From: Roseiflexus sp. RS-1
Lineage (GTDB): Bacteria > Chloroflexota > Chloroflexia > Chloroflexales > Roseiflexaceae
Direction of reading: 5' to 3'
Assembly: GCF_000016665.1 (NCBI RefSeq)
Contig: NC_009523.1
Coordinates: forward strand, 2,356,001 to 2,420,000
Length of the DNA: 64,000 nt
Shown here piece after piece: positions 52,083 to 61,201 of this stretch. Position 1 is the stretch's first letter. Each line of letters begins with the position of its first letter. The position numbers and the translations under genes are program-made. The notes below the pieces were generated by a model, which worked only from the letters and a program-made list of their open reading frames with translations, made no database searches and was not told the origin of the DNA.

Positions 52083-52970
52083 ATGTCACACTACCTCAAT
52101 ATGCTCCGGCAACAGCGCCGACGCTCCACCGGGATCGAGTTTACCGCGCGCACGCTCCTGGCAATCCTGGCATTCGTTGCCATGGGCGGCTCTGCCGTCT
52201 ACTGGTGGGGCGTGCAGTCGCAACTCACCGACAACCGGATCGTCGCCGTCGCCTTCACCGCCATTCTGGTCCTCGCGCCACCGAGCCTCGTCTCGTTCCT
52301 CATCCCCTGGTCGCCTGCCGGGATGCTGCTCCAGAAAGTCAACGCCCGCACCTGGGCGTTCCCGGTCATCATCGGCTGCGCGCTCTACCTCCTCTACTAC
52401 GCCTTTCAGCTCCAGTGGGCCTGGTGGGCGGCGCAACCGGTCGTCGCCGAGACCAACCTGGTCTACCAGCAGGTGCTGATCGGCATGATCGGCTTCATCA
52501 TCATTCCCGCCCTGCTGTGGACGCCGGTCTCGTCGGACGAACTGGTCGAGCAGGTGCGGCAGGCGCATCTGGTGAAGCGCTATGAGTTGCAGACGCAGGC
52601 GGATATTGCGATCCTGCGCGCGACGCTGCTGCGGGCGCAGGAGAAGGCGCTGATCGGGTTCGCCAATCTGACGGTGCAGGAGCGCGAGGAGCTGGCGGCG
52701 GTGATGCAGTCGCTGGTAAGCGGGATCGACCGCACGCTGAAGGAGATCGGGCAGACGGTGAAGACCGTCTCCGGTGTGGCGCTGCCGTTCGATAGCATGC
52801 TCGACGATAACGAGGATATTCGCGATATTCTTGATTATATCGGCGACACCCTGCAAACCGGCGTTTTGGAGGATACGACGCAGGACCACAAGGAAGCGCA
52901 GCAACGCGGCAGCGCACACGAACGTGAAGAAGCGTTGCCGCGCAGCGTGCGCGAGCGCAGGCAGCGGTAG
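52083..52970 (+). CDS. Membrane protein with cytoplasmic coiled-coil tail, unrecognised
   Basis: 295 residues from ATG 52083. Four membrane helices (LLAILAFVAMGGSAVYWWG, IVAVAFTAILVLAPPSLVSFL, WAFPVIIGCALYLLYYAF and QQVLIGMIGFIIIPALLW), then about 150 residues of charged helix (VRQAHLVKRYELQTQADIAI, LTVQEREELAAVMQSLVSGI) and a basic end. It is followed after 9 bases by another membrane protein gene with its own good ribosome site, so the two form a unit. No function can be given. The open extension to 51945 is not protein-like. Confidence 0.8.
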   Translation: MSHYLNMLRQQRRRSTGIEFTARTLLAILAFVAMGGSAVYWWGVQSQLTDNRIVAVAFTAILVLAPPSLVSFLIPWSPAGMLLQKVNARTWAFPVIIGCALYLLYYAFQLQWAWWAAQPVVAETNLVYQQVLIGMIGFIIIPALLWTPVSSDELVEQVRQAHLVKRYELQTQADIAILRATLLRAQEKALIGFANLTVQEREELAAVMQSLVSGIDRTLKEIGQTVKTVSGVALPFDSMLDDNEDIRDILDYIGDTLQTGVLEDTTQDHKEAQQRGSAHEREEALPRSVRERRQR

Positions 52971-52979
52971 GAGGCAACC

Positions 52980-53552
52980 GTGGCAGTGCGCAGCAAATCG
53001 CTTGGTCCTACACCGCAGCGCTCGACGCGACAGCGCAAACCTGCTGTTCCGCCGCGCCGACCCTTTGCCCCCTACCCGATTGTCGAACCGCCAGCGCGCA
53101 GCGGCATCGGCGCGCCCGCCGGGCTGATGATGATCCTCTTCGGGCTGCCGCTCTGGGCGCTCGGCGCGAAATACACCCTCGACGGCGTGGTGATCGGGAT
53201 CAATATGCTGGCGGCGTTCCTCGAATTGCCCGCCCGCGTTCCTGCGCCCACCGGCTGGTGGAACCTGCTGCTCATTCCGATCGGGCTGCTCTTTTCGTAT
53301 GTCGAATCGAGTGTGCGCCTGAACCTGTTCGGCGGTCCTGCCCAACTCCTGGCGTTGCTTATCCTGCTCGCCCTGACCCACGGCATTGATATCTACACTA
53401 CCTACCTGGGCATCTCTTCCCTCGCGGCGCAATCGACCGGCATCGGGCAGGTCCTCAACCTGTTCTGGTGGAGTCCCTACGTTGCCGCAGTGGTGCTGAC
53501 CTACCTCCCCGAACTCCTCATTCGCGGCGGATGGTCGCTGCTGACGGAATAG
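52980..53552 (+). CDS. Membrane protein, partner of the preceding gene, unrecognised
   Basis: 190 residues from GTG 52980 (TAGGAGG upstream). An N-terminal basic, Pro-rich 45 residues precede four helices: APAGLMMILFGLPLWALGA, VVIGINMLAAFLEL, WNLLLIPIGLLFSYVE and QLLALLILLALTHGIDIY, with a fifth near the end. A 64-base piece of this gene, or of a paralogue, recurs at 54346-54409. Function unknown; perhaps a complex with the preceding protein. Confidence 0.78.
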   Translation: MAVRSKSLGPTPQRSTRQRKPAVPPRRPFAPYPIVEPPARSGIGAPAGLMMILFGLPLWALGAKYTLDGVVIGINMLAAFLELPARVPAPTGWWNLLLIPIGLLFSYVESSVRLNLFGGPAQLLALLILLALTHGIDIYTTYLGISSLAAQSTGIGQVLNLFWWSPYVAAVVLTYLPELLIRGGWSLLTE

Positions 53553-53776
53553 CGCATATTGAAAGGGTTTTTTGCCCGCCGGACAGAGCGCGATCCCGAA
53601 TGGCATCAGTAGTATAATGAAGAACAGACCGATCAGCGAGTCGCCTGACCATGGGGGCAGATCCATGCGCGTTCACCGATTTCACATGTGTGTGACGACG
53701 CTGAAGGCATTGCTTCAGACGTATCTCGATATGCCTCACTGTTGATTGAAGCGCGTGAACGTGTCGTGGTTGCCCT

Positions 53777-54109
53777 ATGCGTCTGCCACATGGCGATCAG
53801 GCAATAGTTGAGATGGTGAAGCTTCAGGAGTATTGCCTGAGTCCGACCCATCCTCGAGGACGTCACAAGGCGCGTGTGTTTGCAGCCGTGTTGGGCATCA
53901 CTGCCGACAACGCTGAGATTCTGCGAGATGCCTTGCTCCGTGCAGCTCTCGCAGGGGACGCGATCCTCACCAGTCAGGACGCCTTCGGACAGCGCTATGT
54001 CATTGACTTTCAGATGCAAGGTCCACGAGGAACCGCAATCGTTCGCAGTGCGTGGATTGTGCGAACCGGCGAACATATTCCACGGCTTACAAGCTGTTAC
54101 GTGCGCTAA
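53777..54109 (+). CDS. DUF6883 domain protein
   Basis: 110 residues matching DUF6883: MRLPHGDQAIVEMVKLQEYC, LSPTHPRGRHKARVFAAVLG, DAFGQRYVIDFQMQGPRGTA and IVRSAWIVRTGEHIPRLTSC. The family is common as a partner of small DUF4926 proteins and in polymorphic-toxin settings; no activity is established. TATAAT at 53613-53618 is a possible -10 box far upstream. It ends 14 bases before the DUF4926 gene. Confidence 0.85.
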   Translation: MRLPHGDQAIVEMVKLQEYCLSPTHPRGRHKARVFAAVLGITADNAEILRDALLRAALAGDAILTSQDAFGQRYVIDFQMQGPRGTAIVRSAWIVRTGEHIPRLTSCYVR

Positions 54110-54123
54110 GGGAGGCGGACGCG

Positions 54124-54342
54124 ATGAATGATACGCCAAAACTGTTCGATGTTGTCGCCCTGCTCGAAGATATTCCAGACTATCGCCTCAGCCGCGGTCA
54201 GGTCGGCACGATCGTCGAGGAGCTGGCGCCGCACGTTTTTGAGGTGGAGTTCAGCGACGATAACGGTCGAACATACGCACTGCTCGCGCTGCGCTCAGAT
54301 CAGTTTATCGTCCTGCATTACGAACCGAAACTGGCAGCATGA
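54124..54342 (+). CDS. DUF4926 domain protein
   Basis: 72 residues: LFDVVALLEDIPDYRLSRGQ, VGTIVEELAPHVFEVEFSDD, then NGRTYALLALRSDQFIVLH, the compact SH3-like DUF4926 fold. ATG 54124 has GGGAGG seven bases upstream; the frame upstream to 54052 is the DUF6883 tail in another frame. A likely antitoxin-like or immunity-like partner of the preceding protein, by association only. Confidence 0.88.
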   Translation: MNDTPKLFDVVALLEDIPDYRLSRGQVGTIVEELAPHVFEVEFSDDNGRTYALLALRSDQFIVLHYEPKLAA

Positions 54343-54345
54343 AGC

Positions 54346-54409
54346 GATCAGGATCAATATGCTGGCGGCGTTCCTGGAACTGCCTGCCCGTGTTCCTGCG
54401 CCCACCGGC
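54346..54409 (+). repeat. Displaced 64-bp fragment of a membrane-protein gene
   Basis: 59 of 64 bases match 53192-53255 inside the membrane protein gene. It would encode RINMLAAFLELPARVPAPTG. Of the five differences, four are silent. It sits between the DUF4926 gene and the 3' end of mutM. Confidence 0.9.
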
Positions 54410-54423
54410 AAAAAGGACGCGCC

Positions 54424-55245
54424 TCACCGCTGACATTCCGGGCAATAGTGCGTTCCGCGCTGCGCGACGACCGTTTTGATGATCGTTGCGCCGCAGCGCG
54501 GACACGGTTGTCCCTCACGGTCATAGGCGTTGAAGTGATCCTGGTTCGTGCCGCGCGTTCCGTATGAGTTACGGTAGTCGCGCAACGTGCTGCCGCCGTT
54601 GGTCAGCGCCTGCCGCAGCGCCGCGCGAATGCCATCGTGGAGCGCCGCAACTTCGTCGGCGCTCAGGTCGGATGCCGGGCGCAATGGATGGATGCGGGCG
54701 CGCCACAGCGCTTCATCGGCGTAAATGTTGCCAATTCCCGCAATCACCGCCTGGTCCAGCAACAGCGGCTTGATCGCCCGTTTCCGCCCGCGCAGCAGCT
54801 CCGCCAGGCGCTCGACGGTGAATGCGTTGGATAGCGGCTCATCGCCGTGCGCCGCATCGAGCGCCGCCCGACCATCCGCATCCAGCAATCGTGCACGCCC
54901 GAACTTGCGCGGGTCGCGGAAGAAAACCTGGCGACCATCATCGAGGCGGAGCACCAGGTGCGTGTGCTTATCGGGAGGTGCGTCCGCAGGTTGGACCGTC
55001 AGACTGCCGGACATGCGCAGGTGCAACGCCAGCGTCCAGCCGCCATCAAGAAAGAGCAGAATCCACTTGGCGCGACGCCCCCACCCATGCACCTGACGAC
55101 CGGCGAGCAGCGTGATGAACTCATCGGGCGAGGGGGTCTCGACCATGCGGGTCCAGTCGAGCCGTTCCACACGCACGATCCGCGCACCGACGATCTGCAC
55201 TCCCAGGCTATCGGCAGCAAGTTGAACTTCGGGTAACTCGGGCAT
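54424..55245 (-). CDS. mutM: Formamidopyrimidine-DNA glycosylase
   Basis: 273 residues; removes 8-oxoguanine and other oxidised purines and cuts the abasic site. Pro2-Glu3 of MPELPEV are catalytic; [34 protein letters not shown] and [13 protein letters not shown] are family stretches. The C-terminal zinc finger is [11 protein letters not shown]...YCPECQ. ATG 55245 is set by this start; it follows TATAAT by seven bases, so the message is probably leaderless. Confidence 0.96.
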   Translation of the reverse strand: MPELPEVQLAADSLGVQIVGARIVRVERLDWTRMVETPSPDEFITLLAGRQVHGWGRRAKWILLFLDGGWTLALHLRMSGSLTVQPADAPPDKHTHLVLRLDDGRQVFFRDPRKFGRARLLDADGRAALDAAHGDEPLSNAFTVERLAELLRGRKRAIKPLLLDQAVIAGIGNIYADEALWRARIHPLRPASDLSADEVAALHDGIRAALRQALTNGGSTLRDYRNSYGTRGTNQDHFNAYDREGQPCPRCGATIIKTVVAQRGTHYCPECQR

Positions 55246-55252
55246 AGCCGCT

Positions 55253-55258
55253 ATTATA
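55253..55258 (-). promoter_or_regulatory. -10 box seven bases before mutM
   Basis: TATAAT on the minus strand, seven bases, then ATG. TTGTAG (55278-55283) with a 19-base spacer is a possible -35 box. On the plus strand TACAAT (55279-55284) lies ten bases before the next gene. Confidence 0.55.
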
Positions 55259-55294
55259 GCAAGTGCGAACCCGCATGCTACAATACATTCCGCT

Positions 55295-56110
55295 ATGAAC
55301 CATCTCATATCGCTCAACCGGATCGCGATCCTTGCGCTTGTCGCATGCGTGGCGCTGTTCCTTTTCGCGCAACCCCAACCCCTGGTGCTGTCGCGCTGGT
55401 CGCCGGTCAGTCCATCAGTGCCGACAATCGGCGCTGTTGCCGTGCCGGTTGCGGACGTATCGCCGTTGAACATCGTAGTGAACGACGGACTCTACATTGA
55501 CGAACGTGATCGACTCGATCAGGATGCACGCCGCGCCTATGCGTATGTCGCTGCGCGATTCGGCAGCGAACTGATGAGTCCGCTCACCGTCGCATTCATC
55601 CAGGATGCCGGATGCGCCCTGAGCGGCATTGCCTATACTGATATTCGTCGGGTTCAGGTTTTCACCTGCAATGCTATCGGGCGCGAACGGGCGATTGCCA
55701 TTCTGGCGCACGAATATGTGCATCAACTCCAGCAGGACCGGTATGGGTCGCGGCATCTGAGCGCCGATCTGATCCTGTCTGAGGGCATGGCAACCTGGGG
55801 AGCGGGGGTCTACTGGCTTGGCGAATACCCCGATTTTTGCAGATATGTGCGCGCTCAGCGGACGAACGGTATCTCCCATCCCCTGGCAACCCACTACGCC
55901 GGGCGTGGCGTTGCACTGATGAACGCGCTCTACTACCAGTGGGCAAGTTTTGTTGAGTTCCTCATCGACCGGTATGGGCGTGAACGTCTGGACGCCGTGT
56001 ACGTTACCGGCGCAGGAACGCCCGGATCGGCAGATTATCGCGCAGTGTACGGAAAAGACCTGGCAACGCTGGAACAGGAATGGATCGCCTGGCTGGAAGC
56101 CGCTCCTTGA
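55295..56110 (+). CDS. Secreted or anchored gluzincin-like metalloprotease
   Basis: 271 residues. An N-terminal hydrophobic segment ([16 protein letters not shown]) acts as signal or anchor. The zinc site is [13 protein letters not shown] (HExxH) with the third ligand in [11 protein letters not shown], as in peptidase MA-like proteins. [20 protein letters not shown] and a C-terminal [16 protein letters not shown] repeat this family's pattern. It lies directly before a penicillin-binding protein (45 bases), perhaps in one unit. Confidence 0.88.
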   Translation: MNHLISLNRIAILALVACVALFLFAQPQPLVLSRWSPVSPSVPTIGAVAVPVADVSPLNIVVNDGLYIDERDRLDQDARRAYAYVAARFGSELMSPLTVAFIQDAGCALSGIAYTDIRRVQVFTCNAIGRERAIAILAHEYVHQLQQDRYGSRHLSADLILSEGMATWGAGVYWLGEYPDFCRYVRAQRTNGISHPLATHYAGRGVALMNALYYQWASFVEFLIDRYGRERLDAVYVTGAGTPGSADYRAVYGKDLATLEQEWIAWLEAAP

Positions 56111-56155
56111 ACGTTGTCCGTTGCCCGGTTCTCAGTGTGGCGCAGGAAACAGGTG

Positions 56156-58723
56156 ATGCAGGTAAAGCCGAACAGCGGTTCGATCTATTGGCGAGGTTTC
56201 ATCGCGCTGATACGCTTTCTCTGGCGTCTTTGCCTGGCATTCGTGAAATTGACGATCGTGGCGACCATCCTGACGGCGCTGGCGGTCTTCGTCGTCTACC
56301 GGCACTACAGCCGCGATCTGCCCGATCCGGCGCAGATCGGGCGACACCGCCCGGCGGAAACGGGGTATATCTATGCGCGTGATGGAACACTGCTCTACGA
56401 ACTGATCGATCCGCTGAGCGGCAGACGCACCGTTGTGCCGTTCGAGCGTATTCCGCGCATCCTGATCGACGCGACTGTCGCCGTTGAAGATGCCGGTTTC
56501 TGGACCAACCCCGGCGTCGATCTGCGCGGCATTCTGCGCGCGTTGATCCTCAACTACCAGGCGGGCGAAGTGGTCAGCGGCGGTTCAACGATCACTCAGC
56601 AACTGGTGCGAAACGTCCTGCTCTCGCCCGATGAGCGCGACGACCTCTCGCTCGACCGGAAACTGCGCGAAGCCATCCTGGCAATCGAAGTATCCCGTCG
56701 CTACAGTAAAGAACAGATCCTTGGCGTGTACCTGAACGAAGTCTACTATGGCAATCAGGCATACGGCATCGAAGCTGCGGCGCAGTCCTATTTCGGCAAA
56801 CACGTCTGGGAACTCTCAGCAGGCGAAGCCACTCTGCTCGCCGGTCTTCCCCAATCGCCAACAACCCTCAATCCGCTGCACAATTTCGCCGGAGCGAAGC
56901 AGCGTCAGCGCACCACCCTCGATCTGATGGTCAAATACGGCTATCTGACTGCAACAGAGGCGCAGGAGATCTTCGAAGAGCCGCTACGTTTCGCCCCGAT
57001 TGCCAGAGACATCACGGCGCCGCACTTTGTGTTTTACGTCATCCGGTTGCTCGAAGAGCGTTACGGACCGGAGACGCTCTACCGCAGCGGATTGCGTGTC
57101 GTGACGACGCTCGACCCGCAGTGGCAGGCGGAAGCGGAACGCATCGCCCGGCAATGGATCCGCGAAGGTGGACCGGGATATACGCCCCTGCGTGATCGGA
57201 ACGCAACCAATGCCGGTGTGGTGATGCTCACGCCCGACGCGCAGATCATTGCGATGGTCGGCAGTATCGATTACAACGATCCAACCATCGACGGGCAGGT
57301 GAATGTCACCCTCGCGCCGCGTCAACCGGGTTCTGCGCTCAAGCCGGTGGTGTATGCCGCTGCGCTCCAGCGGGGATGGACGCCAGCGACGATCATCTGG
57401 GATACGCCGGTGACATACCCTGCTGGCGATGGAACTGTCTACGCGCCACGCAACTACGACAACGCCTTCCACGGTCCGCAACGCCTGCGTATGGCGCTGG
57501 CAAACTCCCTCAACATTCCGGCAGTCCGAACCCTCGAATATGTCGGCATCGAGAACTTCGTATCGCTTGCCCACCGCATGGGAATCACCACCCTGAACGA
57601 CCCGCAGCGTTACGGTTTGCCGCTGGCGCTCGGCGCTGGCGAGGTGCGCCTGCTCGACCTGACGGCAGTGTACAATACCCTTCGCAACGGCGGACGTTAT
57701 CGCCCGCCAGCAGCGATCCTGAAGATCACGAATGCGCGCGGTGAAACTCTCGAAACCCTGAACGACACCCCCGGTCGTCAGACCCTCGGCGAACGCGGTG
57801 AACAGATCGCCTATCTGATCACCGACATCCTCAGCGACAATGCCGCGCGCCGGTCCATGTTCGGGCGAAACAATGTGATGGAACTCCGCGACGGGCGACC
57901 GGCTGCGGTCAAGACCGGCACCAGCAATGAGTGGCGCGACTCCTGGACGGTCGGATACACGCCCGACATTACGATAGGCGTGTGGGTGGGCAACAACGAC
58001 AACGCACCGATGCAGGAAGTTGCTGGCTCGAACGGCGCCGGGGTCATCTGGCGCGCTCTGATGGAACGCTACCACGAAGGGCGCCCTATCCTGACATTCG
58101 AGCCGCCAGATGGGATCAGCGAAGTGGTGATCTGCGCCGACACCGGCGCACTCGCGGATGAGCATTGCCCGCGACCGATCAGCGAGCGATTCATTGCTGG
58201 CACTGAGCCGCGCACCAGTGATGTGACCATCCTGACCGTTCGCGTCTCCGATGACGGCGCCTGTCTGGCGGCATCGTACACCCCACCGGAGCGTGTCCGC
58301 CAGGTCACATTCGTTGTTTATCCGCTGGCATTCCGGGACTGGGCGGAGTCACATGGCATTCCCCAACCGCCACAGCGCTACTGCCCGCCGCCGGAAGCCT
58401 CAACCGGGCGTGAAGGAGGGATCATCGCACGAATCACCCAACCGATCACTAACACGACCGTGCACGGACCGCTGGTGTATGTGCGGGGCGCCGCTCTCGG
58501 CGTCTATGCACTTGAGATCGCACCCGGTCGCAGCCCCCAGGGAGGCTGGCGCACGATTGCCCGCGGCGAGGCGATCCAGGAAGGTATGCTGGGCATCTGG
58601 CAGACAGGCGACGACGCGCCGGGAGAATATACACTGCGTCTGCGCGTGACGACCCGCGAGGGGATTCTGCTCGAACAACACGTGTGGGTGCGGCTGGAAG
58701 GAGAAGCAGGAAGCGGGAACTGA
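56156..58723 (+). CDS. Class A penicillin-binding protein (PBP1A-type)
   Basis: 855 residues; polymerises and cross-links peptidoglycan outside the membrane. After one membrane helix (VKLTIVATILTALAVFVVY) the GT51 domain has VAVEDAGFWTNPGVDLRGI (catalytic Glu near 106) and GGSTITQQLVRN. The transpeptidase has GSALKP (Ser near 391), SLN in LANSLNIPAV, and KTGTSNEWRD near 585. A C-terminal part of about 150 residues after the catalytic domain, with a beta-sandwich look, follows. The ATG at 56156 has AGGA nine bases upstream. One such enzyme fits a Chloroflexota cell wall. Confidence 0.95.
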   Translation: MQVKPNSGSIYWRGFIALIRFLWRLCLAFVKLTIVATILTALAVFVVYRHYSRDLPDPAQIGRHRPAETGYIYARDGTLLYELIDPLSGRRTVVPFERIPRILIDATVAVEDAGFWTNPGVDLRGILRALILNYQAGEVVSGGSTITQQLVRNVLLSPDERDDLSLDRKLREAILAIEVSRRYSKEQILGVYLNEVYYGNQAYGIEAAAQSYFGKHVWELSAGEATLLAGLPQSPTTLNPLHNFAGAKQRQRTTLDLMVKYGYLTATEAQEIFEEPLRFAPIARDITAPHFVFYVIRLLEERYGPETLYRSGLRVVTTLDPQWQAEAERIARQWIREGGPGYTPLRDRNATNAGVVMLTPDAQIIAMVGSIDYNDPTIDGQVNVTLAPRQPGSALKPVVYAAALQRGWTPATIIWDTPVTYPAGDGTVYAPRNYDNAFHGPQRLRMALANSLNIPAVRTLEYVGIENFVSLAHRMGITTLNDPQRYGLPLALGAGEVRLLDLTAVYNTLRNGGRYRPPAAILKITNARGETLETLNDTPGRQTLGERGEQIAYLITDILSDNAARRSMFGRNNVMELRDGRPAAVKTGTSNEWRDSWTVGYTPDITIGVWVGNNDNAPMQEVAGSNGAGVIWRALMERYHEGRPILTFEPPDGISEVVICADTGALADEHCPRPISERFIAGTEPRTSDVTILTVRVSDDGACLAASYTPPERVRQVTFVVYPLAFRDWAESHGIPQPPQRYCPPPEASTGREGGIIARITQPITNTTVHGPLVYVRGAALGVYALEIAPGRSPQGGWRTIARGEAIQEGMLGIWQTGDDAPGEYTLRLRVTTREGILLEQHVWVRLEGEAGSGN

Positions 58724-58742
58724 GCGATAGATGTCCTGTCAC

Positions 58743-58775
58743 TGCTCACCTTCCGCCTTCCACCTGCAACTGCCA
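58743..58775. repeat. Short 7-bp repeat array at the 3' end of the GGDEF gene
   Basis: Period-7 units CTCACCT, TCCGCCT, TCCACCT and GCAACTG. They contain the TGA stop (58746-58748) and encode the last residues, QVEGGR, of the cyclase. Confidence 0.6.
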
Positions 58776-60947
58776 GATTTCCAGCCGATTCTTACCCGCC
58801 TGCTTCGCACAGAGCAGCGCCTCATCCGCCCGTGCGACCAGTGTATCGATGCTCATCCCATCAAACGGCTCAGCATACACTGCCATGCCAAAACTGGACG
58901 TCATCCTCGCCACCCCCTGACCGGTTGCAATCGTTGTCTGGCTCCACAGCAGGCGCACACGCTCGACAACCTGCACGCCGCCGTTTTCGTCCGTCTCCGG
59001 CAACAGCAGAATGAATTCCTCACCGCCATAGCGCGCCACCAGATCGATAGAGCGCAATTCGCGGCGTAACAGATCGCTGAACGCCCGCAGCGCCCGATCA
59101 CCAACCGGATGACCGAAGTCATCGTTGATCCGTTTGAAATCGTCAAGATCGGCAATGATCACCACCAGCGGCGAGTGGTGACGGTGCGCGCGTTCGAGTT
59201 CGCGCCGCGCCGCACTCAGAAAATATCGCCGGTTGTACAGCCCCGTAAGCGGATCGGTGATCGCCAGATACTGCACTTCTTCAAACAGACGGGCATTTTT
59301 GATCGCAACCGTCGCCTGTTGCGCGAACATGCTGAGCAACCGGATATCATCTGCGGTGAAGATTCGCTTGAGATCGCCGTCTCCCGCGCTCATCGCGCCG
59401 ATCAGTTCATCGCCCGCCAGCAGCGGAACCGCCAGGACATTCGCCGTTGACTCCGCCTCGCACTGGAGCGAACGCTCACTCCACGCGCGATAGTCGCACA
59501 CAACGACCGGCTGGCGCGTAAGCGCCGCCTTGCCCATCGCCCCCTCCCCCAACGCCAGGCGCACACCGGCATAGTCGTAGTCCATGTTAACGCTCACATG
59601 GACAATGAGATGATTCTGCTGCGCGTCGTACAACGCCAGCGCACCGTGCGCGGCGCGTATCAGAGTCAGCATCCGCGTTACGATCGCCCGTAACACATCA
59701 TCGAGATTCAGATTGCCGGTAATATCGCCCATGATGCTGTACAGCGCATCGAGTTGCTGCACGCGCTGCCACAACCGCTCATACAGCCGCGCGCGCTCAA
59801 TGGCGACATGGATATGTTCCGCCAGTTCCGTCATCAAACGCAGGTCATCTTCGGTGAGCACAACGCCGTTAATGCTTTCAACGTTGAGCGCTCCGATAAC
59901 CCTGTCATCTTCCCAGAGCGGCACGCAAATTTCGGACACCACCCCTTCAATTGCGCCAAGAAAATCGCTGTCGGCGCTCACATCGGCAATCAGCGCCGGT
60001 CGTTCGCTCAGGATGGTGCGGCTGATAATCCCTTTTCCGAACGGAATGCGCTCTGGAATGTGCGAATACCCGACCTGATGTTGCAGTACCAGTTCATCGT
60101 GTTCACGCAGATAAATGCAGACCTGCGTGTAGCCGAAGGTTCTGGCGATTGCCTCGACCACCGAATAAAAGATGACCGACAGATCGATCGCCCGCGCCAG
60201 CACCGAACGCACCTGTCCGAGCAGTCGCAACTCCTGCGCCTGCCGCTTCGTGACCGTGTACAGATCGTGCAGATGCTGCGCGCTCGCGCGCAGTTCCGCC
60301 TCGATGCGCTGTCGCTCAGCAATTTCTCGCTGCGCTGCGGTGTACAATTGCGCATTATCAATCGCAATCGCCGCGAGATCGGCGAAGCGGGCGAGGAGTG
60401 CCGCGATGGTATGAAAATCGAAGGGGTTCGCTGCATCATACGCCACTCCCAGCACCCCGATCACGTCCCCGCGCGACTTCAGCGGCGCTGCAATCACTGC
60501 CCCAAAATCAATCATCTCCAACCGCTCGATGCGCCCTTCCCACGACCGGTAATCCTCCACCATCATCGGCTCGCCTGATTGCCAGACGCGCCCGGAAACC
60601 CCCTCGCCCGGAGCAATCACACTGCCGCGATTCAACGCAAACCGGCCAATGCCGACTTTCATCTCCATCAGTTCGGCATCCGCCAGGCGAAGATGGATAT
60701 AGCCGTGCTCCGTTCCCGCCAGACGCGCGGCATGCTCAACGATCGCCTCCAGCACATCGTTGAGTTCCAGACGATTCATGATCGCCAGCGTCGTTTCGTG
60801 GAACGCGGTAAAATAATCGGAGACAGCTGGAGAAACGTAAGGTGGAAAAGAAGCGAAAGATCGGGCATGGTGAAGTTGCCGCTCGAGTTCCCGAATACGT
60901 GTTCGTAGTGCGTCGTTCTCAGATTGAAGGTGTTCAGATTCGTTCAT
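58746..60947 (-). CDS. Diguanylate cyclase with three GAF domains
   Basis: About 733 residues, soluble. A short coiled coil is followed by three GAF domains: one with VARLAGTEHGYIHLRL-like sequence, the next with VCIYLREHDELVLQHQVG, and the third with ALALYDAQQNHLIVHVSV. The C-terminal GGDEF domain has YGGEEF near 641 (active form) and an inhibitory RxxD site (RSID) five residues before it. It makes c-di-GMP in response to small molecules or redox. ATG 60947 is chosen; a TTG at 61010 is open. The C-terminal QVEGGR is repeat-encoded. Confidence 0.92.
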   Translation of the reverse strand: MNESEHLQSENDALRTRIRELERQLHHARSFASFPPYVSPAVSDYFTAFHETTLAIMNRLELNDVLEAIVEHAARLAGTEHGYIHLRLADAELMEMKVGIGRFALNRGSVIAPGEGVSGRVWQSGEPMMVEDYRSWEGRIERLEMIDFGAVIAAPLKSRGDVIGVLGVAYDAANPFDFHTIAALLARFADLAAIAIDNAQLYTAAQREIAERQRIEAELRASAQHLHDLYTVTKRQAQELRLLGQVRSVLARAIDLSVIFYSVVEAIARTFGYTQVCIYLREHDELVLQHQVGYSHIPERIPFGKGIISRTILSERPALIADVSADSDFLGAIEGVVSEICVPLWEDDRVIGALNVESINGVVLTEDDLRLMTELAEHIHVAIERARLYERLWQRVQQLDALYSIMGDITGNLNLDDVLRAIVTRMLTLIRAAHGALALYDAQQNHLIVHVSVNMDYDYAGVRLALGEGAMGKAALTRQPVVVCDYRAWSERSLQCEAESTANVLAVPLLAGDELIGAMSAGDGDLKRIFTADDIRLLSMFAQQATVAIKNARLFEEVQYLAITDPLTGLYNRRYFLSAARRELERAHRHHSPLVVIIADLDDFKRINDDFGHPVGDRALRAFSDLLRRELRSIDLVARYGGEEFILLLPETDENGGVQVVERVRLLWSQTTIATGQGVARMTSSFGMAVYAEPFDGMSIDTLVARADEALLCAKQAGKNRLEIWQLQVEGGR

Positions 60948-61201
60948 GCGGGCGAGCGCTGTTCGCAGGTTGTGTTCGTGCGGGTCATTGCCAGCGAAAT
61001 AAATCAACAAATCCCTGTTAAGACATTTTATCAGGCTTGCCTCGCCGCCGCATTACCATACGGTTGCAATAACATTTCCTGCGCATCATACGACGACGCG
61101 CTTCGACCGTTGTTGACAACCGTGCGCTCCATTCGTACCATGCGACTACACGTTGAAGCGTTCAGAACCATCCAGGCGCAGGCGCCGATTGGAAACAGAC
61201 G

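Noticed and set aside
52086-53666. A 526-codon open frame antisense to two membrane-protein genes
   Set aside because: It spans two plus-strand genes and the gap between them. Both have good ribosome sites and hydrophobic helices.
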